The position numbers and the translations under genes were made by a program. The notes under the pieces were generated by a model, which did not search any database, was not told where the DNA came from, and saw only the letters and a program-made list of their open reading frames with translations. Positions 24,128 to 37,444 of a DNA stretch of 64,000 bases are shown here, in pieces. Within the stretch, counting starts at the first letter, position 1. Each line of letters opens with the position of its first letter. This DNA is from Azadirachta indica. Taxonomy: Eukaryota > Streptophyta > Magnoliopsida > Sapindales > Meliaceae. The DNA is taken from NCBI GenBank assembly GCA_022749755.1, contig CM040447.1, positions 5,726,545 through 5,790,544 on the forward strand, in the 5' to 3' direction.

Positions 24128-27035
24128 TTCTTCAAGCTTTGGGAAGATACACTATAGATTGCCAATAATCCAATCATGCATATTTTTTTGTTAATTTATT
24201 TTAATTATCGTTGTTAATAATTAAAGCATTGGGACTAATAAATTTAATTATTTTAATTAATTATTCATCATTATATATATATAACCTAATTAATGCATAT
24301 ATAATCCTCTATTATTCCTATTTCTTTCTGTTTTTCTAGCCATAACTAATATAAATTTATCATTATCAAATAAACTAGTTTTGTAATATTAATTAGTTTT
24401 TGAGTATCATCTAATTTTGAATTTATCAAATAATGTCAAAATTCTTATGGTCTATAATTTGACTATCTAAAATTATGATCTTGTTTTACCAGGATTAAAG
24501 ACATTTTCAATTGTCGTTTCTGAAATAGTTCATGTGAATAATATTTTTGAAGTATATTTTAAAATTTATATTAATATTTTTTAAGTATTATCATAAAAAG
24601 TTATCAAAACACGCATATTAACACAATATAATCATTGTATCATCTAGTAAGTTGTTTGTAATTATTTTTAAAATGAAAGTTTACAAAGTCATCAAATTAT
24701 ATTTAATAACTACGAACAGTTCAATGTATCATATAATTATATTGTAACGTAATTTAAATATAAAAATTTTAAAAGACTGTGTAATAACTACTAACACTTT
24801 ATGATATGTTGAAAAAAAAAAAACACAATTTAATGAACCAATGAATTAGACATCAAAATAATTAAAGTCTTGAAGAGAAAAAAAAAAAAAGAAAAAGGGA
24901 GAAAGAAAAATGATGAATTGCAATAAATGAATGGAAACAAAGCTATAAATATGCATTGTAATCAACAGAATGTAGCACGTGCATAACATCAAGGACAAAG
25001 ACGGCGACGTTTAAAGCACGCGATAAGCCCATTCCTTCCACCAATCCAATTGCATGAAAATGTTATTTCAAGAGCAGGATTTGAAAGATGATTAAATTAT
25101 GGAAGTAAAGGAAAGGTTATAATATGTAAGGTGGAGTGATGGGTACGACAATGATATTGTTTTATTTATACGCTAAATTAACAAAATTTTATAATATATT
25201 TCGTTTATTTTAAATTTAATCAATCATAACAATAATTAAAATAAATGTGTATGAAGTTTTTTGAACGAGATAATTCCTTTCTCTTGTAACATAGTAATAA
25301 AATAACATATTACTTAAATAATAATAATGAGTCATTTGTTCTAAATAAGTATCTATCTATAATGCATAAAACATATTTGAAGTAGTATGATTTAAATTTT
25401 TCCTTAAAAATAAGTGTAATATGATTTCGAGATCGGTTGTTCAGGGGCAATATTAGATGGATCTTGTACTTTAAAATTTATAACAAGTTATACATAATTT
25501 ACATCCACAAATTTTAAGAGTTAATATACAGTACAACCCAACAAAATTTTCTATCATATGTATCAAAAATTTCAATAAAATATTTCAATCTTATGTATTA
25601 AGTTGTGGTTGGACCGTGAGACCAAGATTAAAAATGAGGTGGAAAAGAAATTGAAGTGGGCATATATACCCAATGAACAAGCAAAGGTAGTAAAGTTAGG
25701 GTTGTTAAAATTCTGAATACTCTTTTTCCCATAATTGGCAAGCTTTTACATTTTGAATTCGGAGTCGAATTAAAATGAACCCACAAGAGCTTTTACATAG
25801 TCAATGGCCTGACGTCACCAACATGTTCTCTCCTTTTTATTTGTGGAGAAAAAGAAGACTTGCTAACATTGGTACTTTCTATAATTGTCAATATGATTTG
25901 TGTTTGCAGTATATGGTGCCCATCTATCGTGCTGTATTGCTTTTGCCTTTTAAATTTTAAAGTAGAAGTGTAATCATAGATTGAAATTTGAACACAGGAA
26001 ATATGATATCATGATGTTAGTTGATTGAACTAATAGAATTTCCTGAGGTGATACAGAGTGATCAGGAGATTGAATTCTGCTTGCAACAAGATTTTTACAT
26101 TCATGTAATGTTTAAAAAGCACGATGATATTTCTCATTTTCCCAAAAATGCCCATATTTGTCAAAATAAATTGCTTATAGCCATGCAAGTTCTGGTATCA
26201 TATCTGTAGCAACTCTCTCCATCCAGACACAGATGACAATGCAAGAGATATGAGCTTGTAGGTTGAGGCTAACTCTAAGTAAGATGAGCTTCAAAGGACA
26301 CAAGTAAGAGGGTGAACAACAAATCCAGACTCTGAAAAGGTGAAAACTCACGATGCATATGTCAAATGTGGGTAGAAATTTACGTACCAGAACCAACAAC
26401 AGGAAATCCAGCTACCCTTCTGCAGAAAATCTTCCAATAAAACATGAAGAAAGTTAAAAAATAAAATTAGTTAAAGCCCTCAGTTGAGGTGATGAAACAA
26501 AATACAGAATTGTAGTACTCCTAAGAACCTGCATTCAAAGGTTCATGACAAGAGGCAAAAACTTATCCCATAACAAGATTATGGAAACGAAAAACAATGT
26601 TGCAAAAGAAGAAACACAGTGGCTTCTATCTGGAGTAAACAATTGTATGATTGTAATAACGACAAAGCAAATCATGCAAACATTACATATTAATGAGGCT
26701 AAGTTCCAAGATACTGGACACTACGGGTTTTTATGTTGAACTTCAGCATCCTTCCCAAAATAAGCAGTAGTTCAAAAATGAGAATGACCAGACCCAAAAG
26801 AAAAAACAATTATAACTGTCAAGATCAAATAGATAACTATGGAGAACTGTCTTATCTACATTTTATGAGTTAAAAGTAGGCCAAACCTGTTTTAAAACAC
26901 TAAAATACATAAAGGCGAAAACCGTAAACATTTTCAGAAGCTGCAGAAACATGAATGCTTAATAAACAACATGGCAGCTTGTTTAGAGACAAGAAATCAT
27001 AAAACAAAAGCATCCATAAAAAATACATGCTCCAT

Positions 27036-30000
27036 TTATGCCTTCCGAAATTTTTCGACGTAAGCCTGCAATAAAAGTGAAATTATGGAAACAGTGAGCA
27101 TAATTTATTTACAATGAGAAAAGGCAACATGTAATACAATTATTTTGGCTAGAAAATTACGATTCTCTGATTAAACCTAATCTTGTTTAAAAATTGCAAC
27201 ATCAATTGGAATACAATAATTTGTGAGTGCTCTAGTAAATAATTTAAGGAAAACTTTGGTATAACAAGATCCTGAAAGTTCAAAATGAAGAAAACAAATA
27301 AAGAAAAAGGGATAAAGCTGTTGTTTCTGAATGCCCATTGGCTTCAAAATTAATCAGTACAACTGAACTCACCTGAACAAATTTGGTAAGTTTTGATTTC
27401 GAAAATGATAAATACTGATCAATTTTCTCCTGTGTTTGAGGGATATTAGCAGCCCCTTGCATCGTACCAATAACTTTGTCCACTACTTTCTTCACTATGT
27501 TTTTGTAAGCATCTTTGTTAATTTGACCTTCTTTCCATGTGGGTTTCAGAAGCTCCTTAACAAACTCTGCAAGTGCAAACTTAAATGCACGGATACCTTT
27601 ATCCTTGCTTTTCTCAGCTTTATCATCCTTGTCATCATTGTCATCTTCATCCGTTTTCTGCACCTTACCATTTTCTTCCGGAATCTTATTCTCTACTTGG
27701 GCCTTTTTATCCTCCTCGGCTGCCAGTCCAATGCTAAGCTCACTAACCTTGCGATTTGCATCTGATTCTAGCTGTTTTGGTAGCTGGCTGCTATCAGTAG
27801 TTTTTCCTGAACCACCATTTGGTTTTCCATCCACATGGCTTTTCTGCCCGGCAGGATTAATCAAAGTCCCTGGAGTGTTGACAGCATCATGCTTCTTGAG
27901 CTCAACACTATCACACAGAGGATCATACTGCTTCAGAGATATGATGACTTCATTTGGTTGATTGCTCATGGCAGAATCAGGTGCAGTAGGTCCTTCAGAG
28001 TTGGCAGATGAAGGCACCTGCATCACATTATGGGAATTAAGAGCAGCGTAAAGTTGTGGAAGCTGCTGCCCGTTTCCAAGAAACTGTACCAGAGACGCTG
28101 AAAGATTGGTCAGTTGGGTGAGCTGTTCACCGCTTACCATGTTTTGAGTTGTTGGAATTGCAGAACTAAATTGTGATGCATTCCCATCCCCAATGCCCGG
28201 TTTGTTGCTTAACTTTTCCATCTGAAGAGCTGTGTTATTTTGGGGATTATTTATATTTCCCACCCTAGAAGGTTCAGAAGGAATTGCACCTTGACTTTGT
28301 CCAATGGAGTTTAAGGTTGAAAATGGTAAAGCACTTGAACTCTGGACATTCCGGTCATAGCTTTGTGTTGGCAAAATGTTGGAAGAAAAATTTAGATCAA
28401 TCGGTGAAAGAGCAGTTTTCCCAACACCATTCTTATCACGAGGCAACGCAACACCACCACTGTCTCTTTGATTAATGTCCTGCTTTAAGTAGGATTTATC
28501 CAATATCACTGGTTGAATAGTTGTAACTGGATCATTCAAAACAACTGAAGCTTCTCGAGCTATTCCCTGTTCACAAAGCACAGAGGTATCACTAATAGGT
28601 AGAGAGTGCGAACTCCGAGGAATATGACCATGATCTTCGTTCATGGCACAGTTGGAAGATTTCACTGTAAAATTCCAATCAGGAGACATCTCCATATCAC
28701 CAAGCCAATTCTCCCTACCTCCTGATTCTGAAGCGCCCATGCCCACACCAGCACTTTTTATCTTAGACTGGAGGGTATCCATCTTGTTGCCCTCACTTTC
28801 TTCATGGCCAACCACTGTCTGGTTAGCATGTGCTGCAGTGTCTTCTAAACTATGGGGCAATCTATCATCTCTGGACCAAGCAGTGAACCTTGGTCCAGGG
28901 GCTCCCATTCTATCATTTTGATTCTCACTCAACTTGGCAGCATCCAGAAATGTATCTGTACCACCCCATGGTTGACCATCCCACAATTTCTCCACATTAT
29001 CTGAATTGTGGTTCCGCACCAACCTATCATCTTGTGACTTCCTGTTGGCAACCATCCTTTCATATTTTTCATCACTTGACTTTGCAGCATCTGAAAAAGT
29101 ATTTGCATCATTCCATTTTGGACCATTCCACAATTTATCCACATCATCTGAATTGTGGCCTCGTACTGAGTTATCCTCTCGTGACCTTCTATTGGGACTT
29201 ACAAGAGCCTGACCACTATGAGAAAACCTGCAGTATTTCCCATTGCGACAATTCCCAGCAGCAAAAAATTTGCAGGGAATATCACCACTCTTACGAAATT
29301 CATGCTCACCTCTTCTCTCCAAAGACCCTTCTCTATTTCTTCCGCTCCTTATAGGATACTCCCTAGATTCATGGGGAGTGGAATATTTTGGAGCTCCAGA
29401 TTCCCTATGTCTACTTTCCCAACTGTCCTCATAACCATGAGTACTATGATGTGAAAAATGACAATGACTGCCTCTCCTGCATCTCCCAGCAGCAAAATCT
29501 TTACATAATTGAGTGGATACTCCTGCTCTTCCCCTACTTCTCCCATAGACATCTGATTCTCGTCTAAATCCACGAACTGGACTTCTACTCCTATTCCAAC
29601 TGCGGCTGCGGCTGCGGCTGCGACTCCTGCTTCTACTCCGACTTCTGCTCCTACTTCTGCATATAGCATTCAAGGACAGAAATATAAAGGAACTGATCTG
29701 TTTCAACTCATCACAAGGAGCAACAAGCATATACCAATTCGCATACTGAATTTCATATACCACATTATTCATAATAGAACTCCTGTCCTATAACATTTAA
29801 CAAAGTCAAGGACCCAAGACAAAAACTACAACAAACTAGACAATATCATGGATAAACCAATAGAACTTAATGAAAAAAACTAAATAAAGAAAGAAAAAAA
29901 ATTTAACCTAAAATGGAGGAAAAAGCACTGAACGAATGCAAATTTACATCCATGAACACTATGTGGGACAGCAGTAAATAGTCACCCTTTTATAGAATAT

Positions 30001-30536
30001 ACTTGATGATACCGGGTTAAAAAACACAATGAATATTAAGTTAAGAATGGGGATAATTTGGAGATGACTAATGTTGTGATGAAGGACATTGCTAATGAAG
30101 AAAACCTGTGATGTCTGTTCCAGTCATTTTTTGGGGAGCGCCGTCGAGTTTGATTTCTCCAATCATCAACACCAGGAGACATTCTCATGTTGTAACCCTC
30201 ATCTCCATCCCATGTAGATATGGCTTTGAAATTCTCCCGATAATCATCGATGCTATCATCCCTACGTGAACCTCTGCTTCCAAGCAAAGGTTCCCTATAT
30301 GAAGATTGCAAATCATGCTTAGAGCTTATAATATCATCAGCTTCCCTACCAGACCACTTGTGAACGTTATTATGGCCAGCAACCTTGGGGGAAAACCTCC
30401 CAGAACGTGATTCTTTGTCATGACAAGACATAACCGCTTTCCCAGGCCAAGCACTATCTCGTACTTTTTCATGTGAAAGTTGGGAGTCTTCTTTCAAATC
30501 CCATTTAGAATTGCGTTTTCTTCTACCTCCACTCAT
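27036..30536 (-). CDS. CCCH zinc-finger, RS-rich protein, ZC3H38-like, 3 coding exons
   Basis: The minus-strand exons 30536-30106, 29656-27373 and 27065-27036 sum to 2745 nt, or 914 residues; the last exon codes only AYVEKFRKA plus stop. An N-terminal charged region starts MSGGRRKRNSKWDLKED. It is followed by nine Arg-Ser dipeptides at about 144-161, then two CCCH fingers of C-x7-C-x5-C-x3-H at about 193-211 (CKDFAAGRCRRGSHCHFSH) and 270-288 (CKFFAAGNCRNGKYCRFSH). The middle is Ser/Asn/Gln-rich, with one duplicated segment. The C terminus has a charged stretch and a conserved helical region from FKFALAEFVKELLKPTW. RS and CCCH domains together point to nuclear RNA binding or splicing. Arabidopsis ZC3H38 (At3g18640) has this layout; its exact role is not known to me. 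Confidence 0.9.
28930..29260 (-). repeat. Duplicated coding segment in the ZC3H38-like gene
   Basis: Two neighbouring segments encode related stretches: NSDDVDKLWNGPKWNDANTF and NSDNVEKLWDGQPWGGTDTF, each followed by a D/SAAK motif. DNA similarity is visible too, for example CACATTATCTGAATTGTGG versus CACATCATCTGAATTGTGG. This is an internal duplication of about 170 bp. Confidence 0.8.
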
Positions 30537-30539
30537 TTT

Positions 30540-33028
30540 GTATAAGGAGGCCCAGCTTCAGTTAATCAAAAAGCAGAATGATCAGAAGGAAGTAAAAAAC
30601 AATATATCAACAAAGCTAAATGATAAAAACCAAGATTCACTTCTGTACTTTCTTTCTCCTGATTCTTCATACCTTTAAATAGAGCAAAATTTTTGGATAA
30701 GATTTACTACAAAATACTTTCCAAGATAAAGGCATAGCTAATGCAAATGTTGTTTCAGATTCCTGGTCTCCTTATAAGTTTTAGACTTTAATTACAGTCA
30801 AAATAAGTTTTCCTGCTAAAACCATTCAGTGAAAATTCCATCCTCGCATCCACCATTTACCAGCTTTGTGCTTTCTGTCTTCCATGATCATTCGCATTGC
30901 TTTTAATATTTTGTATAAAAAGCATAACAACATGTTACTCAGACCAAGAAAGTAGAAAAGAGGCAAGAAGAAGGCATGAAATTTGAGACAAGCAAAAACA
31001 CACCAGGTTTTTTTCCCTTTCCTTTCCTTTTATTTTATTCTTTTTTTTTTTCTCTTTTGTTTTTTTTTTCCTCGTTGGGGTTACGATTGTGCAGAGGGTT
31101 GGAGACAACCATTATTGGAACTGGAATCAGAAAATAGATATACACACACACATAACACAGTAAAAGACAAAAAGTACTTGCAGACAAAAGATCTATCAAT
31201 AAACAAGAGGGATATACAAGAAGCAAACAAGTGGCCCATGTAAGCCACCTGGAGATGTACATGTGTGCTAAACTGCTCCGAAACATCAAAACTGATAATC
31301 TTCTTTGGGTACAATTCAGTACAGATCCGAACTACCTAAAAATCTATAGTTCAGCCATAAAGGAAGGAGCTCCGACATAATCCCGTACAAATTAATGTTA
31401 GAAAACTCTTAAAAACATAATCAGCTCAGAAATATTCGTAGTAGTATCAATTGACAAGTCAAATACCACCAATAATGACCCAATCCAAACAGAACCATAT
31501 AGGATCTCCAGAACTTAAAAACTTATTTCTTTAAAAAAAAAAAGAAAATTGCAAATTGCAATGACAAAAGAAAATCATTGGTCAATAGCCTATGTATGCT
31601 AACATTGTCAATGGAAAAATACAAAATGATACATAAATCCAAATATTATCAAACAACTTTTCCTCAATTGCACTTCCCCAATAACCAATGGGAATATTCT
31701 CATATTTCATCCAAAACCAGCACATATTCGATAGATTTACACTCACACCTCATATCTCATCAAGAAAGTTCATACATCCAATAAGGGTTGCATAGTAGAT
31801 ACTCTGTCCAATTTTTCTATCATGCTCTGTCATTTCAATTGTGTTGACACTCTCTCAACATTCAGTGTAACAGTATGTACATAACCATCATATGAACAGT
31901 AGTCAATCCTAAGATCAAGCACAGCCCATAGATTTCATGTTCAGTGGCGAATACCAAGCTTTCAGAAAAAGGCACTCTGTTGGTTGATAGATTCTCTCAT
32001 CTTGAACTATAGTGCAGATCTTAAAGAGCTATTCAAAACCTTTGACTTGTCTCCACACTCTAAACAAATATTATTTATATCCATTACTTTTCGCTTAAAT
32101 TCAATGTGCTCTTGTGGAAGGATAGAATGCCATTGCAAAAGTAATTGCATCAGTCACTTTTAATGCACTTGGTAACCCCTCCATGCATTGACCTTGTTAA
32201 AATACTGCAGAAAAATTATATTTATTATTAGCACCCCTGATAAATGTACTCTTATTTAGAGACATAGAGCTAAAGCAAGCATGGGACTAGCTAGTCTAGA
32301 ATATCCTGATCTCCTAGCTTCTAAGCTATTCACCAGATCAAGACTGATAACTCAACCAAAGAGATATATCAAACTTATCCACCGCCAACTAGTAAGAATG
32401 CAGCTCAACTGAGAGTCTAATATGTCCCAATCTACTATACAAAAAGCACCCACCACCCATCAAAGAACTATATGTGCATCATTAAAAAGTTTAAAATAAC
32501 CAAAAAAAGAAGACAAAAACCAAATTTGATTTCATACACGGAATAAATATTCACATGTAAAAAACAGCCATCAAACCATGAATGCACAAGTCTCAAGCTA
32601 CTAAAATATACCAAAACCACAACAACTCATCATAAATTTGACACAAAAATCAATTTTTAATTTTGTAATTAATTTAATTACACTTATTTGAGCACAAAAA
32701 TCTCTGCTTTAACAGACATCACTCCCAATTTGCTCATTAATGGCACATCGTTCCATAGAAATTCAGCAAATTTTTAAAATTAATTTTACAAAAAAGGAAA
32801 GTCACAGACTCACAGTCAAAACTCAAAAGCAGCCAAGTAAGATCAAAAGAAACGCGTGTTCTCTAACCCTAACAAAGCCCTAATTAAGCGACGAAGAACT
32901 TCGTTCAAGTAGCGTCCAATTCACATAGAGAAAGCGAAGTGAAAAGAGCAAAACCCTAAAGAAAGTAAAGAGAAAATAAAGTTAAAAAAACTGCTGTTAG
33001 AAGATCGAAGAGAGAAGAGAAGACTTAC
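30540..33028 (-). other. Probable 2.4-kb leader intron of the ZC3H38-like gene
   Basis: On the minus strand a strong donor (CGGA followed by GTAAGTC) lies at 33028, and the coding exon begins at 30536 after a possible acceptor near 30556. I see no other gene between them. TTAGGG-type words at about 32863-32960 sit near the intron's 5' end. Leader introns of this size are common in plant regulatory genes; the boundaries are inferred. Confidence 0.5.
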
Positions 33029-33165
33029 TCCGATTCAAACAGAGAAGCGAGTGGAATTAGAAAGTCTGAAGATTGAAGCTGATGAAGAAATCATTCGCAT
33101 TGTTTTCAACTGACTGAACAAACTGAAGCGAACGAGCGAACGAGCGAACGAAAGAGAAGACTTCG
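33029..33165 (-). other. Probable first non-coding exon of the ZC3H38-like gene, with a small upstream ORF
   Basis: On the minus strand this stretch is CT-rich with GTTCGCTC repeats at its 5' end, and it ends at the donor at 33028. It contains ATG at 33098-33100 opening a 21-codon frame (MRMISSSASIFRLSNSTRFS...) that stops at TGA 33035-33037 before the donor. If this exon is in the mRNA, the short frame is an upstream ORF. No transcript evidence is available. Confidence 0.45.
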
Positions 33166-33174
33166 ACTAAGTAC

Positions 33175-36100
33175 TTTTTTACCTTTAGGTCTGATAAAAA
33201 ATAAATAAATAACATTTACAAAATTAAAAAAATATTAAGAAAAATCTTCTGTAGATTCTGCTCTTGTTGAACTCAGTGGGTCCCATTCGTGCGAGTTTTA
33301 TTTTTCTTTTTCCTTTTCTAGATTTTGTTTGTATTATTAAATTTTTGGGAATTAAAAAAAAATAAAATAAAATAAAATTATTTGATAATATTATAATTAT
33401 ATTATATGTATTATGAATTGAAATTTTTTTGTTCAACTATTTTTTAAAAAAATTAATATTTTATCAGTAATTATTCTCTTATTGTTTGAGCTAATTTTTT
33501 TATTGAACTTTGTTGGTAATTTTATAATTAAATGAAAGAAAAAGCATAGGTAATTAAATTATGATAATAATAATAATAATAATAATAATAAAGAATTATT
33601 TTTTATTTTTATGCCTAATCAATCAAGTATTACTATTCACAAAGCATTTAGTTATTTGTTTTACAATTTTGGTAAAAATATTATTAACCTAAAAAGTAAG
33701 TAACCTCTTAAATAATTAATTAAGATATTTTTAAATTTTTTTATTATATTTACATTATTTTAAGAAGTATAAACTCTTTTATACATTTACAGATTATTAC
33801 TAAATATTCTATATATTTTTATATCACCACTTAAAAGATAAAATGTAATCATTGTACAAGTGACCCTTGTATTTTAAGGTTGATTTATATGTTAGTCAAA
33901 ATTTTAAATTTTTGATATGTGATAAAAATTCATTCAAACCCAACATGAAGGTGTTGTTTGTTTTTCTTTGTTAATGCCTAATTGATTTAATTTGATATAT
34001 TTTAAGTAATTAAAGAGGTTTATTTTTTAATTTAATGACAATTTTAAAATACTTTTTCTCTTAAATAAAAAGTCTTTTATTTACTTTTGGACGAAACTTG
34101 AAAAATCTAATACTTTTACTATTTATCTTTCTATAAATATTTATATTCATATTTGATAAAAAAAAAACATTCATATTTAGAAGTTTAAATTTATTTAGAA
34201 TTCAATTAAAAAATAAACAATATCAAAGTAACAATTGCATAAATCAAGCAACAAAAAACTTAAAAGTATCGATGACAAATAATATTAATATATGATTATA
34301 AATATTGACAATAATCTTATGATGAATAATAATGCCCGTCAATGATTAGGGCCAGTTAAAATATACTAAGAAAAGTAATAATATGTTTAGCACTTATACT
34401 TTTTAAAACTTTTACTTTAAATGGTTTAAAAAAAATAGTTATCATTTAATTATTAATTATAAAAAATAGTATTATGGTATTGATATATTTTTAAATTAAA
34501 TATATGAATATAATAATTTTTTTATGTGTAGTAGTGATCTTTTTATTAATTTTTTAAAAAAATATTATAAAAATAAAATAATTATCTTTCAAAACAATTA
34601 CTTTGTTATCATAAATATTGTAAAAAAAAAAATAAATAAGCTTGTCATGAGAATAAAATACAATTTTCATAATCTAAGAAAATAATATAATAATTAGTTT
34701 ACAAATGTTCAATATCAGTTGTAATATATTTTCATTTGCTAATTTGAAAAAATCACTTAATTAAGTACTAACTTAAAAATCACTTCAAATATGAATTTGA
34801 TTAAAATAAATATTTTAAAAAATTATTGAACACATAAATTAACAAGTTTATAGTACTAATTAGCATTTCGAAAACACTAATTAGCAATGTCTATTGGTAA
34901 ATTTGATCTTTTGATAATTAATATTTATCCTAATAATAAATTAAGATAATATTTAAATTAAATCTTATTAAAATTTGAAATATGACCCAACTACAAAAAT
35001 TGGTTTAGAAAGTGGGTTAAAATATTTTGGGCCCTTACAGATTGGGCTGCTTGGGCTTTTATCCAATTCAATGCACTATCCTCTCCTAGAGAAGTAAAAA
35101 AGTTGAGAAGGATCATAAAAAAATGGTATATTTTCTGCAATTTTTTTGAAAACATTTTTTTTAATTTTAAATTAGTGAAAAATAATAATAGCCTCCTTCC
35201 TTTTAGAGACAAAAAAAAAAAATTATTATTATTTTATAGCAAAAAATGAAAAATAATGTATGTGATAGATTTAAAATACAAATTGAATAATATCGTTAAT
35301 TTTTAATTTAGTATTGTTAAACAAAATAACTCTCTATTTAGTAGAGCGAGTAAAAGTAAATCGATAAATGAGTGTTATAGAGAAAAAAAAAAAAAAAAAT
35401 TATTATTTATTAAGAATTTAAAATCATTATTTAAGATTTTATTAGGTGCTTAAGTCATGTTTAATTTTTCTAATATATTTTTCTTAATTTTAGCATGCAT
35501 TGATGCTATATTTAATTTCATAATTAAAAAGGTACTTTCATCCAACAATAAAAAAATAGCATAAAAAATTATGTAAAAAAGTATAATCATAAAAATTAAT
35601 TAAATAATTGGTTATATTTATTATTTATTTTTATTGATTGTATTAATTTTATATCTGCATTATTCATTACCACCATGCTTTGTTCATTGGTAGAGCTACT
35701 TTAGGACCTGGAATTTTTAAGAGAAATAAGTATATATTTATTATGTTTGTTTATCCTTTAGAATAAGTTTTTAATACTTTGATACCTGCATTTTTTATTA
35801 TTTGCATTTTGAACTCTCAAAAATTTAACTTAACTCTATCCCTAATTTGCACCTTGTACTTGTTTCTATGAAATATTTGTGTTTCTAATATTATTCTAAT
35901 AAATTTCAAAAAATTTAAAAATTAAATGATAACATATTTTTTTAAATAATATTACCCATTTTGTTTCCAGATGTTGATTTAATTTGTATGAATTTAAGAG
36001 ATTGATTTCTCTTTGTACCAATTTTAGAGAAAGAATTTCTTTAATTATGGGAAAATTTTACGCCCACTCACTTTTTTCAATGTTTATTCTTTCTAATATT

Positions 36101-37440
36101 TATTTTTTTTTCATACTTTCACTAAAATAACTATATGGAATTGAACATTAACTTGCCATTTATATCAAATCCCATATCTCAACAAGACAATAACAATGAT
36201 GAGAAAAGTGGCAAATGTTGGACTTGTTAACTTTGTGTACAAAGCTCAAATTGGGGGTCTATATGGCATGAAAATGATAGTTGAGCCTAAAGTTCTAAGT
36301 TTCAACAAAATTCTTTCATTTGAAATTACATCTCAAAATCTTTCACAGTCTTCATCATAACCTTCATTATTGCCCTCAACATCACCACAGTCAATCTTGA
36401 CTTGTTTCAAGATATCTGTGTCACCGATCTCAATTCTCTTAATCTCTTAATTCTTTTTTTCTTCCTTAATAATAGTCATGGAGGTGGCAGGTTGAGATAT
36501 GAAAATTAACGACATTAGATCTTGTGTTAGAATAAATTGAATTTAGTATTATACTTTCACTAATTTAGATAAAATAAATTAAGATATTTTAGTTATTGTA
36601 CACTTTCAATTAGTTAATAAATGGTCAATGAAAACGTTTTTACTATTGAGGGGAGGTTTTTATGAATTTTTACGAACCTTACATTGACCTATAATTTTTA
36701 TAAACTTTAGGGGAGGTATGTGAAAACACTGCCTAAATTTTGGTTTGTATATGAATTATGGCGTTCGATTTAGAGCATATAAAAACGTGTAAAAAAATTA
36801 TCTATGTTCAATAATTGTGACTTAAACTTTAAGATGTGTGAAATCATAATAAAGGTTATCAATTTAAAATTTTTTTTATTTTGATATCTTTTTATATTTT
36901 TCTTATCACGTGAGGTGAAAAATTTTCACTTTGAGATTAAAAGTTTTAAGTAAAATACAGAATATTATCCGTGAATCTTTAAAAAAAGAAAAGTAATAAA
37001 TAAATAAATAAAAACATAAAAATGTTCTGTTTCAGGTACTTTATAACCGACAAGACGATAATTGGCTCTTCTCCTCCACTTTCCAAGCAAAAAAGTAAGC
37101 ATTACTTTCAAATTCATTGCAGTTGCGGAAAAATTAACATTACCCTTCCCTACATCTCCAATCAGATCTCTCTACATTTCCTTCTCTGTACAGTGTCCCT
37201 GATCTGTTCTCCACACAGAAATTCAATTGGAAAGCTACGCGTGCCCACCATTTTCGCCTGAACCCACCTCAATCCAATCCAAACAACCCGTGACTTTCTT
37301 CTTTTGCCTCTCGTGATCAATTCCTGATAAGCCATATTAATTAAAAGAATCTTCCTTCTTCGTTATAATAGAAACAACTCATTAAATTCCGAAAATCTCC
37401 CAGCATCAATCTCTGTCTTTATATGTATACATAACTTACC
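33175..37440. other. Gene-free AT-rich interval before the pectinesterase array
   Basis: About 4.2 kb without a recognisable gene. It holds promoter sequence for the minus-strand ZC3H38-like gene at its left, an (ATA)n tract at 33562-33591, and the upstream region of pectinesterase copy 1 at its right. The block GCTACGCGTGCCCACCATTT near 37230 corresponds to promoter sequence before copy 2. Confidence 0.5.
33562..33591. repeat. (ATA)n microsatellite
   Basis: Ten trinucleotide units. Confidence 0.9.
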
Positions 37441-37444
37441 CACA

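Larger units (their letters stand above)
22010..27030. other. Gene-free interval between the HEC3-like and ZC3H38-like genes
   Basis: Mostly AT-rich DNA with microsatellites. A less AT-rich island at about 24960-25060 contains the palindromic G-box CACGTG (24976-24981) and is noted as a possible conserved non-coding element. From about 25750 to 27030 composition is more gene-like and may include 3' UTR of the minus-strand gene ending at 27036, but I recognise no protein in any frame. Confidence 0.45.

Noticed and set aside
25775..26739. Three or four small ORFs of 60-75 codons on both strands
   Set aside because: No recognisable family, no consistent splice structure and no shared composition; more likely 3' flank of the CCCH gene or non-coding DNA.
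27280..29772. The single 830-residue minus-strand ORF as a complete gene
   Set aside because: Its first part (before the Arg-Ser run) and its last part (after KFVQ) read intron sequence; splice sites at 29656 and 27373 give the family-typical ends.
32860..32960. Interstitial telomere-like CCCTAA words
   Set aside because: Only isolated single units, consistent with telo-box motifs near a gene start and not a telomeric array.
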